DNA from: Mucilaginibacter robiniae
GTDB lineage: Bacteria; Bacteroidota; Bacteroidia; Sphingobacteriales; Sphingobacteriaceae
Assembly: GCF_012849215.1 (NCBI RefSeq)
Contig: NZ_CP051682.1
Span: 186,001-250,000, forward strand
Direction: 5' to 3'
DNA: 64,000 nucleotides
Part shown: piece by piece, positions 24,081 through 34,568 of the stretch
Layout: each line of letters begins with the position of its first letter
Numbering within the stretch: position 1 is the first letter of the stretch
Position numbers and translations under genes: made by a program
The notes under the pieces: model-generated
What the model was told of the DNA's origin: nothing
Seen by the model: the letters and a program-made list of their open reading frames with translations, nothing else
The model's database searches: none

Positions 24081-26105
24081 ATGAATCATTCTAACGCCCG
24101 TTTCAGCGACCGGCAACTGCTTGAGATTTTAGCGCTTTCTAAAGATGCCACGGCAATATACTCATCTGAAGATATTACAATTGAGATGGCAAACGATGCT
24201 ATGCTAGGCTTATGGGGTAAAGACCGAAGCATTATCGGGCTAAATTTAGCGGATGCTGTTCCCGCACTTAAAGATCAGCCTTTTTTAGGCTTCTTGAAAG
24301 AAGTATGGCGAACCGGTATTACTTATGAAGCAAAGGAGTCATCAGCAACACTGCAAATAAATGGACAACTCCAAACATCGTACTTTGATTTTGTTTACCG
24401 TGCTATTAAAAACAACAATGGTGAAACCTGTTGTATTTTACACACAGCTACAGATGTAACTGAGCTGGTATTGTCAAGAACAGCAAGGGAGAAAACAGCG
24501 ACTGAGAACCGTTTGCTTAACGAACAGTTAACAACCACCAACCAGGAGCTGTCGGCAGTTAATGAAGAATTAACAGCAACCAATGAAGAACTACTTACCT
24601 TAAGCAATCAGGTTCTACTAGCGCAAGATGAACTTCAAAAGCTTTACGATAAGTTATTAGAAAGCGAAGAACGCTTCAGAGCAATATTTGACCAAGCCCC
24701 ATTAGGCATGTGCCTGCTGAGAGGACGAGAACAGGTGATAGAACTTGCCAATGAAAACATACTCAAAATTTGGGGAAGGCGGTACGAAGAAGTAATTGAT
24801 TTCCCTCAAAGTGTAGCCCGTCCGGAACTTGGAAATCAACCTATATTACAGTGGTTAGATGAAACTTTCACATCAGGTACAACTCGAATTAATACTGAAA
24901 TAGGTATAAAATTATATGACCAAGGTACATTAAGAGATGCGTATATTAACTCTGTTTACCAACCAATAAAAGATAATCATGGTACAGTAACTAGTATATT
25001 GGTTATTCTGGAGGATGTAACGCAAAGAGTAGAGCAAAAAAAACGAGAAGAACGTATTCAGGAAATGTTTAACATGGCTGTACAATCGGCCAATTTGGGT
25101 ACTTGGTATATTGATGCAGAAACCAGAGAATTTGTACCTTCTCTTCGATTAAAGGAATTGTTTGGCTACTACCCGGACGAGATTATGCCCTATGATGTTG
25201 CCATAACCCAAATAACTGATGAATATAGAGACCTTGTAATTAAAGCAGTAGAAAATTCTATTAACAAAGGGGAAAGTTATGATTTGGAGTACCCTATTTT
25301 AGGCTACCATGATAACCAGCTCAGGTGGGTACGAGCAACCGGAAAAGTATATCAACCAGAAGATGGCAAGCATGCTCATTTCTCAGGCACTATCTTAGAT
25401 ATTACTGAACGCAAGCTAGATGATATACGTAAGAATGATTTTATTGCTATTGTTAGCCATGAACTAAAAACGCCCCTTACATCGGCAAAGGCTTATATAC
25501 AAGTACTCAGCGCCAAAGCAAAAAAAGTACAAGATAATTTTACTGCCGCCACCCTCGACAAGGTAGATGCGCAAATTAACAAGATGAACACCCTGATTAA
25601 GGGTTTTTTGGATGTAGCTCGACTAGAATCAGGTAAAATCCATTTAGCTACTCAAACTTTTAATTTGCAGGATTTATTGAAAGAAGTAGTGGATGAATCA
25701 ATTCTATATACCAACAGCCATCAATTCACTTATACACCGTGCCAACCTATAAATATTACTGGTGATAGAGAGAAGATACTGCAAGTCATAAACAACCTGC
25801 TTAGTAATGCAGTAAAGTATTCGCCTCAAGGGAAAGCTATTGAAATAAGTTGTACTATAGAAAACGGCATGGCTAAAGTGTGGGTAAAAGACGAAGGTAT
25901 GGGCGTTAAGCCGGAAGATCAAGCTAAGCTATTTGACCGCTTTTACCGGGTGGAAACTAAGCATACCCAAACGATATCGGGTTTTGGTATTGGTTTATAC
26001 CTATGTGCCGAGATCATTAAACGGCATCATGGAAACATTGGGGTAGAAAGTAACGCAGATACAGGTTCAACCTTTTGGTTTACTCTACCCATCACTGCTG
26101 AATAA
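24081..26105 (+). CDS. Multi-PAS sensor histidine kinase with internal coiled coil
   Basis: 674 residues from ATG 24081, no membrane segment. PAS 1 (about 12-130) is followed by a long coiled coil (NEQLTTTNQELSAVNEELTA... and LLTLSNQVLLAQDELQKLYD), then PAS 2 (about 205-320), PAS 3 (about 335-450) with the PAC ending SGTILDITERK, and HisKA with IVSHELKTPLTSAKAY. HATPase_c shows NNLLSNAVKYSP, KDEGMGV and GFGIGLYLCAEII. Same general design as the kinase at 13149, differing in the coiled-coil insert. The repeated TNQEL/TNEEL heptads probably transmit the signal between PAS 1 and the rest. No receiver partner adjacent. Confidence 0.92.
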   Translation: MNHSNARFSDRQLLEILALSKDATAIYSSEDITIEMANDAMLGLWGKDRSIIGLNLADAVPALKDQPFLGFLKEVWRTGITYEAKESSATLQINGQLQTSYFDFVYRAIKNNNGETCCILHTATDVTELVLSRTAREKTATENRLLNEQLTTTNQELSAVNEELTATNEELLTLSNQVLLAQDELQKLYDKLLESEERFRAIFDQAPLGMCLLRGREQVIELANENILKIWGRRYEEVIDFPQSVARPELGNQPILQWLDETFTSGTTRINTEIGIKLYDQGTLRDAYINSVYQPIKDNHGTVTSILVILEDVTQRVEQKKREERIQEMFNMAVQSANLGTWYIDAETREFVPSLRLKELFGYYPDEIMPYDVAITQITDEYRDLVIKAVENSINKGESYDLEYPILGYHDNQLRWVRATGKVYQPEDGKHAHFSGTILDITERKLDDIRKNDFIAIVSHELKTPLTSAKAYIQVLSAKAKKVQDNFTAATLDKVDAQINKMNTLIKGFLDVARLESGKIHLATQTFNLQDLLKEVVDESILYTNSHQFTYTPCQPINITGDREKILQVINNLLSNAVKYSPQGKAIEISCTIENGMAKVWVKDEGMGVKPEDQAKLFDRFYRVETKHTQTISGFGIGLYLCAEIIKRHHGNIGVESNADTGSTFWFTLPITAE

Positions 26106-26137
26106 AGCAAGTTTTTATTATTTACGTAAATGTTTAA

Positions 26138-26183
26138 TAAATGAAAAGCCCTTGTAAATAGGTTTACAAAGGCTATTCATTTA
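26138..26183. terminator. Imperfect hairpin between convergent genes
   Basis: A 21-bp stem with two mismatches (26138-26158 with 26163-26183) between the PAS kinase and the topoisomerase gene. Confidence 0.6.
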
Positions 26184-26212
26184 TAGTGAATGTACAATAT
26201 TAAACATGTACA

Positions 26213-28090
26213 TTAAGCTACTAAGGCTTCACTTTCGGCCACCAGCGGATTAACGCTTTCATCATCTTTTTCAACTCGTAGGTTTTGTACAATGTGCTGC
26301 TGACGTGTTGGTGTGTTTTTACCCATAAAGTACTCCAGCAAGCCTTTAATGTTAGCATCTTTTAAAATGACTGGATCTAAGCGCATATCCTTGCCAATAA
26401 ACAAGCCGAACTCATCAGGTGAAATTTCGCCCAAACCTTTAAATCGGGTAATTTCAGGCTTGTTACCCAATTTAGCTATTGCATTACGGCGTTCTTCATC
26501 GCTATAACAGTAAATAGTTTCTTTTTTGTTGCGCACCCTAAATAACGGAGTTTGCAGGATAGAAACATGCCCGGCTTTTACCAGGTCCGGGAAAAATTGC
26601 AAAAAGAAAGTCATTAGAAGTAACCGTATGTGCATACCATCCACATCGGCATCGGTAGCAAATACAATATTGTTATACCGTAAACCATCCAGACCATCCT
26701 CAATGTTCAAAGCATGTTGCAACAAATTAAACTCTTCATTTTCATAAACCACCTTCTTGGTAAGACCAAAGCAGTTAAGCGGTTTACCTTTCAAACTGAA
26801 TACAGCCTGCGTTAATACATCGCGCGATTTTGTAATAGAACCACTGGCCGAATCACCTTCGGTAATAAATAATGTAGTATCTTGTTTACGTTCGTGCGTA
26901 TCATCAAAATGTAGTTTGCAGTCGCGTAATTTACGATTATGTAACGATGCCTTTTTGGCCCGCTCATTAGCCAACTTTTTAATGCCGGCAATATCTTTAC
27001 GCTCGCGTTCTGATTGCTGAATACGTTTTTCAAGTGCCGCCGCCGTAGTTGGATTTTTATGCAGGTAATTATCCAACTCATTTTTAACAAAATCATTCAC
27101 AAAGCCGCGAACGGTTGGCCCGTCTGGCCCTATGTTTTGCGAACCCAGTTTGGTTTTAGTTTGTGATTCAAAAACTGGCTCCTGCACCTTAATAGCTATA
27201 GCTCCTACTATAGAAGCACGTATATCTGACGCATCATACTCCTTTTTATAAAACTCACGTAAGGTTTTAACTACGGCTTCACGGAAAGCGGCCTGGTGTG
27301 TACCACCCTGGGTAGTATGTTGCCCATTCACAAACGAGTAATACTCTTCACCATACTGCTGCCCGTGCGTCATGGCTATTTCTATATCCTCACCTTTTAA
27401 GTGAATGATTGGGTAACGAATAGTTTCTGCATCAGTATTACGTTGCAGCAAATCTTTCAAACCATGCTGCGAAAAGAACTTTTGCCCGTTAAAGTTAATG
27501 GTTAAACCAGCATTCAGGAACACATAGTTCCAGATCATGTTTTGTACAAACTCCGGTATGAAATGGTAGTTTCGGAAAATACTATCATCTGGCGTAAAGT
27601 TGATAGCTGTACCATTACGCTGTGTGGTTTCTTTTTCAGGCTCCTCACGTAGCAGTTCGCCTTTATTAAACTCAGCAATCTTGGTTCGCCCCTCCCTATA
27701 CGATTGTACAGTGAATGCTGCAGAAAGCGCATTAACAGCTTTAGTACCTACCCCATTTAAGCCTACCGATTTTTGAAAAGCCTTACTATCATATTTGCCA
27801 CCGGTATTTATTTTCGATACGCAATCAATAACCTTACCTAGTGGTATTCCGCGGCCATAATCGCGCACAGTTACTTTGTAGTCGCTTAGGTTTACATCAA
27901 TAGTACGACCGGCCCCCATTACGAACTCATCAATAGAGTTATCAATAATTTCTTTCAGTAATACATAAATACCATCGTCATAAGCTGAACCGTCGCCCAA
28001 CTTGCCTATGTACATACCCGGCCTTAAACGGATATGCTCTTTCCAGTCGAGCGAGCGAATACTATCTTCGCTATAATTAACTTCTGCCAT
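26213..28090 (-). CDS. parE: DNA topoisomerase IV subunit B (ParE/GyrB family)
   Basis: 625 residues. GHKL ATPase: RPGMYIG, then [10 protein letters not shown] with the catalytic Glu/Asn pair, GRGIP and [11 protein letters not shown]; transducer domain in the middle; TOPRIM domain with [12 protein letters not shown] and [14 protein letters not shown]-terminal [11 protein letters not shown]. About 625 residues without the long insert of some GyrB proteins fits ParE. It relaxes and decatenates DNA with ParC, which is not in this window. GyrB cannot be fully excluded from sequence alone, but the short lid [37 protein letters not shown] is like Bacteroidota ParE. C-terminal tail is acidic. Confidence 0.9.
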   Translation of the reverse strand: MAEVNYSEDSIRSLDWKEHIRLRPGMYIGKLGDGSAYDDGIYVLLKEIIDNSIDEFVMGAGRTIDVNLSDYKVTVRDYGRGIPLGKVIDCVSKINTGGKYDSKAFQKSVGLNGVGTKAVNALSAAFTVQSYREGRTKIAEFNKGELLREEPEKETTQRNGTAINFTPDDSIFRNYHFIPEFVQNMIWNYVFLNAGLTINFNGQKFFSQHGLKDLLQRNTDAETIRYPIIHLKGEDIEIAMTHGQQYGEEYYSFVNGQHTTQGGTHQAAFREAVVKTLREFYKKEYDASDIRASIVGAIAIKVQEPVFESQTKTKLGSQNIGPDGPTVRGFVNDFVKNELDNYLHKNPTTAAALEKRIQQSERERKDIAGIKKLANERAKKASLHNRKLRDCKLHFDDTHERKQDTTLFITEGDSASGSITKSRDVLTQAVFSLKGKPLNCFGLTKKVVYENEEFNLLQHALNIEDGLDGLRYNNIVFATDADVDGMHIRLLLMTFFLQFFPDLVKAGHVSILQTPLFRVRNKKETIYCYSDEERRNAIAKLGNKPEITRFKGLGEISPDEFGLFIGKDMRLDPVILKDANIKGLLEYFMGKNTPTRQQHIVQNLRVEKDDESVNPLVAESEALVA

Positions 28091-28209
28091 AGTAAAAAAT
28101 CAGTAATTTACAGAATTGTCTCATTATAAAACCTACAGGTTAGGTACATAGTACAACCTGTAAAAGCACATCAAATATACTAAAATAATTAGCATTATAC
28201 AACTTATAG

Positions 28210-28869
28210 TTAGTTAAACTTAATACAACTCCGAGCCTGGTTAATGGTACGGTAAAACTCAGGTCCTTTATCGTTTGTTAAACACACTGCGGTAAAATAG
28301 CCAATACGATTTTTTTCCAGTGCAAAAATCAACGCATATTTATAATGATGTGTTTCGGGCAGATCCTGTAAATTAACTAAATAAGTTTTACCGGCATCTG
28401 CATTAAACTGCGTAAGAATATGTGGCGAAACGTTTCTTACAAAATACTTAGATTCAGCGCTCAGCGTAGCAGCCTGAGCTTGGCTTGCATCCAAATAACT
28501 TGAATCCGGATTTGGAACGATTCTGCCTGGTGTATTTTTATTATGTTCATAGTTATCCCAATCAGGCTTTACCGATTGTACATTAAACAAGATTTCAAAA
28601 GTATGCCCTGGCATAGTCATAGCATAATCGAAAGAAAGATTTTCACTATTGATAACTTTTATTGATTTGAAATTATCAGGCATAGTAAAACTGATACCTG
28701 CATCTTCAGCCAGCTTTTTAAATGTAACTACCTGATGATCGGGCACCACAGGTTGCCGGGTTTTGGCTTTATTTTGTGCTATCGTATTAAAATGCATTAG
28801 CACTGTGCTCAAAGCTATTATAGCGATAGCATATACCCGCTTTTTTATAGATTTTATTATTAGTAGCAC
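28210..28869 (-). CDS. Exported hypothetical protein
   Basis: 219 residues. Starts with GTG at 28869; the next in-frame ATG lies at residue 25 inside the signal peptide, so GTG is preferred. Residues about 8-32 form a signal peptide ending FNTIA-QNK. The mature protein has mixed alpha/beta sequence (ISFTMPDNFKSIKVIN; YKYALIFALEKNRIGYFTAVCL) and no known domain. A TAnnTTTG element lies about 50 bases upstream on the minus strand. Probably periplasmic. Confidence 0.65.
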   Translation of the reverse strand: MLLIIKSIKKRVYAIAIIALSTVLMHFNTIAQNKAKTRQPVVPDHQVVTFKKLAEDAGISFTMPDNFKSIKVINSENLSFDYAMTMPGHTFEILFNVQSVKPDWDNYEHNKNTPGRIVPNPDSSYLDASQAQAATLSAESKYFVRNVSPHILTQFNADAGKTYLVNLQDLPETHHYKYALIFALEKNRIGYFTAVCLTNDKGPEFYRTINQARSCIKFN

Positions 28870-28920
28870 TATTAACTATTTTAATATTTATATATTAAAC
28901 TTGCTATCGTAAATATCAAA

Positions 28921-28928
28921 CAAAAGTA
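28921..28928 (-). promoter_or_regulatory. Promoter -7 element of the exported protein gene
   Basis: Minus-strand TACTTTTG, exact TAnnTTTG match, about 50 bases upstream of the GTG start at 28869. Confidence 0.5.
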
Positions 28929-28964
28929 TAACATTAATTTTAAAATTAAACTCCCAGCCAAACA

Positions 28965-30308
28965 ATGTCGATCAAGCCTAAACTAAGCCGTTTCGATTTA
29001 ACCATGATTGTAATCAGCCTTATTATAGGTACAGGCATTTTTAAATCGCCGGGCGAGGTGGCCATACGTGCAGGTAGCACACCATTATTTTTTACAGCCT
29101 GGGTGTTTGGTGGCCTGATCACATTATGCGGAGCCCTTACCTTTGCCGAAATTGGTGCCCGTTACCCTAACACAGGTGGTTTCTATAAGCTATTTTCTTA
29201 CTGCTACCATCCGGCTTTTGCTTTCATGATTAACTGGATAGCTATTATTAGCACCACAGCATCGGTAGCAGCTGTAGCCCTAATTGGTGCAGAATATATC
29301 AACCCCATGCTACTGCCTGCCAGCCTGCAAAATGAAACAGGTACTAAAATCACAACCATCGCTATGGTGATTATAGTTTATCTGATTAATTTTTTAGGCA
29401 TAAAAATGAGTGCCCGAGCGCAAAATCTGCTTACCTTATTTAAAATCGGCATGATAGCTATGCTATGCATGGCTGTGTTCAAAAATAACGCTCCGTCACA
29501 AGCATTACCAGTTATTATACAAGCAAGTAATCCACTATCCTCATTTGGGCTAAGTTTGGTAGCCGTATTTTTTACCTATACCGGCTATCAGCAAACCATC
29601 AATTTTGGAGGTGATATTGTAGATGCTAAGCGTAATATCCCTAAAGCTATACTTATGGGTATTGCTGTTGTGATAGCGGTGTATCTGGCAGTGAACTTTG
29701 CTTATTACCAAGTACTAGGTATGATCGGGTTGCAACAAAATACTGCCTTAGCGGCTAAAATGGCAGCGGTACTATTTGGCGGCGTAGGTGCTAAAGTAAC
29801 TTCAGTACTCATGTTTATTTCGGTGCTGGCTTATGTAAACGTAAACATGATGGCTATACCCCGCGTGTACTATGCAATGGCCGAAGATGGCATGTTGCCT
29901 AATATATTTAAACGAGTAAACCCACGTACACAGGTACAAGAGTTTGGCATGACCTTTTTAGCCGCCAGCATTTTGGTGATCTTGTTTTTTGTAAGCTCGT
30001 TTAGCCAGATGCTGAACTATAGTATGTTTTTTGAAACCATTAGCCTATCAACAGCGGCTATGGCTATTTTTATTTTACGCAAGCGAACCAAGCACCTCAA
30101 CAACACCGGCATTTATACTATTAAATGGTACCCATTTGTACCTTTGTTATTTATTATTGTTTACTGGTTTGTAACCCTCAGCATTTTTGTAGCAAACCCG
30201 ATGGGAGCATTATACTGTCTGGGCGCATTTGCAGCCGGCTTACTAATTTATTATCTTACTAAATGGAGTAAAGATAGAAAAGGCAACCCCGCGGAAATCA
30301 ATTTATAA
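28965..30308 (+). CDS. APC-family amino-acid permease
   Basis: 447 residues with about 12 transmembrane helices. The N-terminal DLTMIVISLIIGTGIFKSPGEVA carries the GxGIF substrate-binding bend of the APC superfamily; GGLITLCGALTFAEIGARYPNTGGFYKLFSY is helix 2-3 of the same family. LAT/serine-threonine exchanger-like (yhdG or steT type) by eye. Imports or exchanges amino acids across the inner membrane. Single gene, followed by a hairpin terminator. Substrate not determinable. Confidence 0.9.
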   Translation: MSIKPKLSRFDLTMIVISLIIGTGIFKSPGEVAIRAGSTPLFFTAWVFGGLITLCGALTFAEIGARYPNTGGFYKLFSYCYHPAFAFMINWIAIISTTASVAAVALIGAEYINPMLLPASLQNETGTKITTIAMVIIVYLINFLGIKMSARAQNLLTLFKIGMIAMLCMAVFKNNAPSQALPVIIQASNPLSSFGLSLVAVFFTYTGYQQTINFGGDIVDAKRNIPKAILMGIAVVIAVYLAVNFAYYQVLGMIGLQQNTALAAKMAAVLFGGVGAKVTSVLMFISVLAYVNVNMMAIPRVYYAMAEDGMLPNIFKRVNPRTQVQEFGMTFLAASILVILFFVSSFSQMLNYSMFFETISLSTAAMAIFILRKRTKHLNNTGIYTIKWYPFVPLLFIIVYWFVTLSIFVANPMGALYCLGAFAAGLLIYYLTKWSKDRKGNPAEINL

Positions 30309-30355
30309 TTCGTCTATTACAAAGACGTATTTTCAACCATAATTGTATTAAAAAC

Positions 30356-30389
30356 CAAAAGCCACAGCTAATAACAGCTGTGGCTTTTG
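30356..30389. terminator. Bidirectional hairpin terminator
   Basis: CAAAAGCCACAGCT (30356-30369) paired with AGCTGTGGCTTTTG (30376-30389), 6-nt loop, between permease and araA, which end facing each other. Confidence 0.82.
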
Positions 30390-30410
30390 AATATAAGATG
30401 ATGAAATTTA

Positions 30411-31910
30411 TTATTTAATCATTTTGTAATAAGCATCGTTCCAGGCAATTTCTTTTTGCAGTTCACGTAGCTTAGTTTCTTTACCAATCAGCAAATATTC
30501 AATACCGGCCATTTCAGCAAAGGCGTGTAAATGTTCATCAGTCAAGTTCTGGCTATAGCAGGTGTGGTGAGCACCACCAGCCTGAATCCAGGCAGCACAA
30601 CCGGTTTTCATATCCGGGTATGGCTTCCATAATACTCGTGCTACTGGCAATTTTGGTAAATCATTCTGTGGCTCAACAGCTTCTACTTCATTTACAATCA
30701 TTCGGAAACGATTACCCATATCTACGATAGAAGCATTAAGCGCTGCACCTGATCCTGCGTTAAATACCAATCGTACCGGATCAGCTTTACCACCAATACC
30801 TAGCGGGTGTACCTCTACACGTGCTTTGCCTATTGCTAACGAGCTATCAACCTCCAGCATGTGTGAACCCAGCACCAATGAATTATTACCATCAAAATGA
30901 TAGGTGTAATCTTCCATAAAGGCGTTACCACCCGGTAATCCTGATCCCATCACTTTCATGGCACGTACCAAGGCTGCGGTTTTCCAGTCACCCTCGCCAG
31001 CAAAGCCATAACCTTCGCCCATTAAGCGTTGTGATGCTATACCAGGCAGTTGCGCCATACCATGCAAATCTTCAAAAGTATCACTATAACCTTTATAGCC
31101 GCCTTGCTGCAGGAAGGTACGCAGACCTACTTCAATTTTTGCTGCCTCTACCAACGACTGATGTTGGTCGCCGCCTTTTTGTAATGCTGGTACCACCTCA
31201 TACAAATCATGATATTCAGCAATTTGCTGATCAACCTGCGCGTAATCTACTGCATTAATTACCTGCACTAAATCGCCTATACCGTGAGTATTTACTGAAA
31301 ACCCAAACTGAAGTTCAGCTTCCACTTTATCACCATCAGTAACGGCCACAAAGCGCATATTATCGCCAAAGCGTACAAATTTAGCGCCTTGCCAATCGTG
31401 CCAACCAGCCGCTGCACGAGCCCACACGCCAATTTGTTCAGCTACTTCAGCCTCTTGCCAGTGACCTACCACTACCTTGCGGCGTAAACGCATACGCGAC
31501 ATCATGAAACCAAACTCACGATCGCCGTGAGCACTTTGGTTTAGGTTCATAAAGTCCATATCAATACTTGACCATGGAATTTCGCTGTTAAATTGTGTAT
31601 GCAAATGCAGCACTGGCTTTTTCAAGATACTCAATCCACGTATCCACATTTTAGCTGGCGAGAAAGTGTGCATCCATGTAATTAAACCAATGCAATTCCC
31701 TGCTGTATTAGCCTGCTGAATAAGGTTAAATATTTCTTCAGATGATTTTACAGTAGGTTTAAAAACTACAGTAACAGGTACTGGTGCAGCATTATTCAAA
31801 CCCGCAGCAATTTGCTGCGAATGTTCAGCTACCTGGCGCAGAGTGTCTTCACCATATAAATCTTGGCTACCGGTTACAAACCATACTTCAAGTTCTTTTA
31901 AATTTATCAT
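30411..31910 (-). CDS. araA: L-arabinose isomerase
   Basis: 499 residues, the family's usual length. Typical AraA segments are [25 protein letters not shown] at the start, [31 protein letters not shown], and the C-terminal metal-binding region HHTCYSQ. The enzyme converts L-arabinose to L-ribulose with Mn2+ in the cytosol. It is the third gene of the araB-araD-araA order, 89 bases after araD. Expected to be repressed by the Nudix-type AraR upstream. Confidence 0.96.
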   Translation of the reverse strand: MINLKELEVWFVTGSQDLYGEDTLRQVAEHSQQIAAGLNNAAPVPVTVVFKPTVKSSEEIFNLIQQANTAGNCIGLITWMHTFSPAKMWIRGLSILKKPVLHLHTQFNSEIPWSSIDMDFMNLNQSAHGDREFGFMMSRMRLRRKVVVGHWQEAEVAEQIGVWARAAAGWHDWQGAKFVRFGDNMRFVAVTDGDKVEAELQFGFSVNTHGIGDLVQVINAVDYAQVDQQIAEYHDLYEVVPALQKGGDQHQSLVEAAKIEVGLRTFLQQGGYKGYSDTFEDLHGMAQLPGIASQRLMGEGYGFAGEGDWKTAALVRAMKVMGSGLPGGNAFMEDYTYHFDGNNSLVLGSHMLEVDSSLAIGKARVEVHPLGIGGKADPVRLVFNAGSGAALNASIVDMGNRFRMIVNEVEAVEPQNDLPKLPVARVLWKPYPDMKTGCAAWIQAGGAHHTCYSQNLTDEHLHAFAEMAGIEYLLIGKETKLRELQKEIAWNDAYYKMIK

Positions 31911-31999
31911 TGTGGTTAATGGTTATTAAATATTAATTTAGTTTAAGTGCATTGAGTTATTAAGACTATTATATTCATCAAGTAATAACTTAGCTGAAA

Positions 32000-32701
32000 T
32001 TAGGCCTGACCATAATAAGAATCAGGTCCGTGCTTGCGTTCAAAGTGCTTTCTTTTTAAAGATTCTTTTAGCTTGGGCGCTTGCGGATTAATTTGCTCGG
32101 TGAGATAAGCCATTTTAGCAACGGCTTCTAGTACGGCGCTGTTGTGTACTGCTTTAGCTGCGGTTTTGCCCCAGGTAAAAGGTGCGTGATTACCTACCAG
32201 TACCATTTCTACCTCCTTATAATCCAAGCCTTTTTGGGTAAATGCATCCATAATCTGAAAACCTGTTTGGTATTCATAATTGCCTTGAATGTATTCATCA
32301 CTCATAGGTGGAGCACATGGAATATCAAACGTATTATAATCGGCATGGGTAGTACCAAAAATCGGGATATCGCGCTGAGACTGAGCCCATGCTGTTCCGT
32401 ATGTAGAATGTGTGTGGCAAATACCACCAACTTCTGGCCAGTTCTTGTACAAAACAGCGTGAGTTTTGGTATCGGATGAAGGGCGTAAAGTACCTTCAAC
32501 TGTATTACCGTCAAAGTCAACAATCACCATCTTTTCGGGTGATAAATCTTCATAAGGCACACCGCTTGGCTTAATAGCAAATACGCCAAGAGTATGATCA
32601 GCTGCGCTTACATTACCAAAGGTAAAAATAACCAGCCCCAACTTAGGTAGTTCCATATTTGCCTCGTAAGCGGCTTTCTGTATATGTTCGTATTGGCTCA
32701 T
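32000..32701 (-). CDS. araD: L-ribulose-5-phosphate 4-epimerase
   Basis: 233 residues of the class II aldolase/epimerase fold. Zn ligands appear in HTHSTYGTAWAQ and the later LVGNHAPFTWGK; GNVSAAD and KPSGVPYEDLSPEKMV are the phosphate-binding region. Converts L-ribulose 5-phosphate to D-xylulose 5-phosphate, the last step before the pentose-phosphate pathway. Second gene of the arabinose operon, 85 bases after araB. The other class II aldolases (fucA) can look similar, but the context fixes this as araD. Confidence 0.96.
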   Translation of the reverse strand: MSQYEHIQKAAYEANMELPKLGLVIFTFGNVSAADHTLGVFAIKPSGVPYEDLSPEKMVIVDFDGNTVEGTLRPSSDTKTHAVLYKNWPEVGGICHTHSTYGTAWAQSQRDIPIFGTTHADYNTFDIPCAPPMSDEYIQGNYEYQTGFQIMDAFTQKGLDYKEVEMVLVGNHAPFTWGKTAAKAVHNSAVLEAVAKMAYLTEQINPQAPKLKESLKRKHFERKHGPDSYYGQA

Positions 32702-32786
32702 CTTGATTCGGTTATCGAATATTTATTTTTATGTTTTTTCGGGTTAGAGTTAATTTGCTTGATAGTGTATAGGACAGCTTGCACTA

Positions 32787-34490
32787 CTATCCATTGCTTG
32801 ATGCAAATTCATCAGCACCCACTATCATTTGCTCGGTAAATGCACCTAATTTCAAATAACGCTGATAGCGTTTGTTATAGAACTCGGCATTATTAGCATC
32901 AGGCTGGTATTCGATTTCGAAACCACCACCCATAGCTTCCATTGCATCCTCTACCTTAATGTACAAACCAGCTACGGTAGCTGCAAACATGGCTGCACCA
33001 AGAGCACACGTATGCTCAAACTGATGTATGCGGATTGGCATTTGCAGTACATCCGTCATCATTTGCATGATATATGGTGATTTTTTAGCTACACCACCAA
33101 TACCTATCAGGCCTTCTACCGGCACGCCTTCAGCCCGGAACCGTTCCACAATGTTGCGGGCACCGAAACAAGTTGCTTCAGCTAAAGCACGGAATACCCG
33201 AGGCGCATCACTGCCTAAATTTAAGCCAGTAATGGTACCTTCCAACAACTGGTTAGCATCCGGCGTACGACGACCGTTAAACCAATCTATTGCCAGCTCC
33301 GCCTCTTCATCTAAGGGTAATAAGGCGGCTTGGCGGCTCAGTTCAGGTATGATTTTGCCTTCAGCTTCTTCACGCAATGCACCAGCAGTTTGCACATCAA
33401 TCAGGCTGGAACCAGATAGTAGGTTATGCAATGGCCAAGCAATTAAGTTTTTAAACCATGCATAGGTATCCCCAAAAGCTGACTGTCCAGCTTCCAGGCC
33501 CGACATGCCCGGGATAACAGATCCATCCACTTGCCCGCAAATACCGCTAACCAGTTTACCTTCCATATCCCGGTTAGGTGCTACTAAAATATCGCAGGTA
33601 GATGTACCCATTACCTTACTCAGGTGATAGGGTTCAATTTGCCCGCCTACAGCACCCATGTGTGCATCGAAAGCACCTACACCAACCACTACATCGGCAG
33701 ATAAGCCTAAACGTTGCGCCCACTCTTGGCATAGATTGCCAGCTGCAACATCAGAAGTATAAGTATCTTTAAACAAACGCTCGGTAAAACCCTGCAATAG
33801 CGGATCAAGTGAAGAGAAAAACTCATTAGGTGGCAAACCACCAAACTCGGCAGCCCATAGTGCTTTATGCCCTGCCGCACAACGACTGCGTTTTATAGCA
33901 GCGGCATCATTACCGCCAGTTAACAGGAATGGAACCCAGTCGCAATGCTCTACCCAGGAGTAGCAAGCTTGCCGCACCTGTTCATCTACGCGCAAAATAT
34001 GTAGCAGCTTAGCCCAAAACCACTCCGAAGAGTAGATACCACCTACATACTGCAAATAATTAGTAGAAAACTGTGTAGCATGCTGATTGATTTGAGCGGC
34101 TTCCTGAACCGAAGTATGATCTTTCCAGAGCACAAACATGGCATTAGGATTTTCGGCAAACTCAGGAAGTAAGGCCAAAGGTACTCCTTGCTGGTTTATA
34201 GCCACCGGAGTTGACCCAGTAGTATCTACCGCAATAGCTTTAATTTTGGATGCAATTTCTGTACCTGCTTTAGCAATGCAAGCTTTGATGGTATGCTCCA
34301 ACCCTTCCACATAATCCAGCGGGTGCTGGCGAAATTGGTTTTCGGAAGCTTGGCAATATAAACCCTTTTGCCAGCGCGGATAGTAAAACACCGAAGTAGC
34401 CAATTCTTTCCCATTGCCGGCATTTACAATTACCGAACGCACAGAGTCTGAACCATAATCTACTCCTATGACGTAGGCATCTTCTTTCAT
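32787..34490 (-). CDS. araB: Ribulokinase
   Basis: 567 residues, FGGY kinase of the AraB type: VIGVDYGSDSVRSVIVNAGNGKE at the N-terminus, AVDTTGSTPVA, VVGVGAFDAHMGAVGG, and the ATP-binding GIGGVAKKSPYIMQMMTDVLQMPI. Phosphorylates L-ribulose to L-ribulose 5-phosphate. First gene of araB-araD-araA; its promoter lies in the 78 bases between it and the regulator gene, where an inverted repeat is found at 34513-34544. Confidence 0.96.
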   Translation of the reverse strand: MKEDAYVIGVDYGSDSVRSVIVNAGNGKELATSVFYYPRWQKGLYCQASENQFRQHPLDYVEGLEHTIKACIAKAGTEIASKIKAIAVDTTGSTPVAINQQGVPLALLPEFAENPNAMFVLWKDHTSVQEAAQINQHATQFSTNYLQYVGGIYSSEWFWAKLLHILRVDEQVRQACYSWVEHCDWVPFLLTGGNDAAAIKRSRCAAGHKALWAAEFGGLPPNEFFSSLDPLLQGFTERLFKDTYTSDVAAGNLCQEWAQRLGLSADVVVGVGAFDAHMGAVGGQIEPYHLSKVMGTSTCDILVAPNRDMEGKLVSGICGQVDGSVIPGMSGLEAGQSAFGDTYAWFKNLIAWPLHNLLSGSSLIDVQTAGALREEAEGKIIPELSRQAALLPLDEEAELAIDWFNGRRTPDANQLLEGTITGLNLGSDAPRVFRALAEATCFGARNIVERFRAEGVPVEGLIGIGGVAKKSPYIMQMMTDVLQMPIRIHQFEHTCALGAAMFAATVAGLYIKVEDAMEAMGGGFEIEYQPDANNAEFYNKRYQRYLKLGAFTEQMIVGADEFASSNG

Positions 34491-34512
34491 AATTGGTTTT
34501 AATTGTTAGTTT

Positions 34513-34544
34513 GACACTTAAATACTTCTGTAAAAGTAAGTGTC
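34513..34544. promoter_or_regulatory. Inverted repeat upstream of araB; operator candidate
   Basis: GACACTTA (34513-34520) and TAAGTGTC (34537-34544), a perfect 8-bp inverted repeat with a 16-bp spacer, in the intergenic region between araB and the araR-like gene. A TACTTTTA promoter-like element on the minus strand overlaps its right arm. I have not matched it to a published AraR site. Confidence 0.5.
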
Positions 34545-34568
34545 TGCGGCAATAACCAAAAATTTTTA

